Shown here: one piece after another, positions 5,906 through 5,943 of the stretch
How positions within the stretch are numbered: position 1 is the stretch's first letter
Layout of the letters: the number at the start of each line of letters is the position of its first letter
NCBI GenBank assembly: GCA_007129145.1
Contig: SKWC01000022.1
Location: forward strand, 1 to 5,943
Direction of reading: 5' to 3'
Length of the DNA: 5,943 nt
DNA from: Rubritepida sp.
GTDB lineage: Bacteria > Pseudomonadota > Alphaproteobacteria > Acetobacterales > Acetobacteraceae
The notes under the pieces: model-generated
Seen by the model: the letters and a program-made list of their open reading frames with translations, nothing else
Database searches by the model: none
Told to the model about the DNA's origin: nothing
Made by a program: the position numbers and the translations under genes

Positions 5906-5943
5906 CCACCTCGGCCGCCCTCAGAGGCCGGGCCCCGGCGGAA

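Noticed and set aside
1..5943. CRISPR arrays, tRNA or rRNA genes, insertion sequences, attachment sites
   Set aside because: I saw no regularly spaced direct repeats, transposase motifs, terminal inverted repeats or RNA gene signatures on either strand. The only long repeat is the pair of receptor genes.

Overview
The window is GC-rich, apart from one AT-richer stretch near 2400-2520. Its gene content is a PrtD/HlyD-type secretion exporter and Bug-type solute receptors with twin-arginine-like signal peptides. This fits a GC-rich alphaproteobacterium, and an Acetobacteraceae (Roseomonas-like) source is my best guess. That guess rests on gene style and base composition, not on a phylogenetic marker.

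Layout, left to right. (1) Positions 1-2245, minus strand: a type I secretion operon in the order ABC exporter then HlyD-type adaptor. The adaptor runs off the left edge. The exporter reading frame is split by an in-frame TAG at 1331-1333, exactly between the membrane domain and an otherwise intact ATPase domain. (2) Positions 2246-2744: a divergent intergenic region with an AT-richer island and a good sigma70-like promoter facing right. (3) Positions 2745-3719, plus strand: a periplasmic tripartite-tricarboxylate-type (Bug) receptor, here Bug1. (4) Positions 3720-3785: a short gap between convergent genes that holds two strong inverted repeats. (5) Positions 3786-4526, minus strand: an Asp/Glu/hydantoin racemase-superfamily protein that lacks both cysteines expected in classical racemases. 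(6) Positions 4527-4893: a second divergent intergenic region with a 13-bp perfect dyad. (7) Positions 4894-5868, plus strand: a second Bug receptor (Bug2), a close paralogue of the first. (8) Positions 5869-5943: a GC-rich tail with a possible hairpin.

How the parts may work together. The two receptors flank the racemase-like gene, which points to uptake and processing of a small carboxylated or amidated compound. No TctA/TctB-type membrane permease is present in the window, so the receptors are orphans here. The secretion operon is a separate unit. Its cargo and outer-membrane channel are not visible, and it is probably inactive if the amber codon is real.

I do not see a clearly new biological system. 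The points most worth checking are the amber codon in the exporter, the cysteine-less racemase fold, and the duplicated receptors whose differences cluster in likely ligand-contacting segments.
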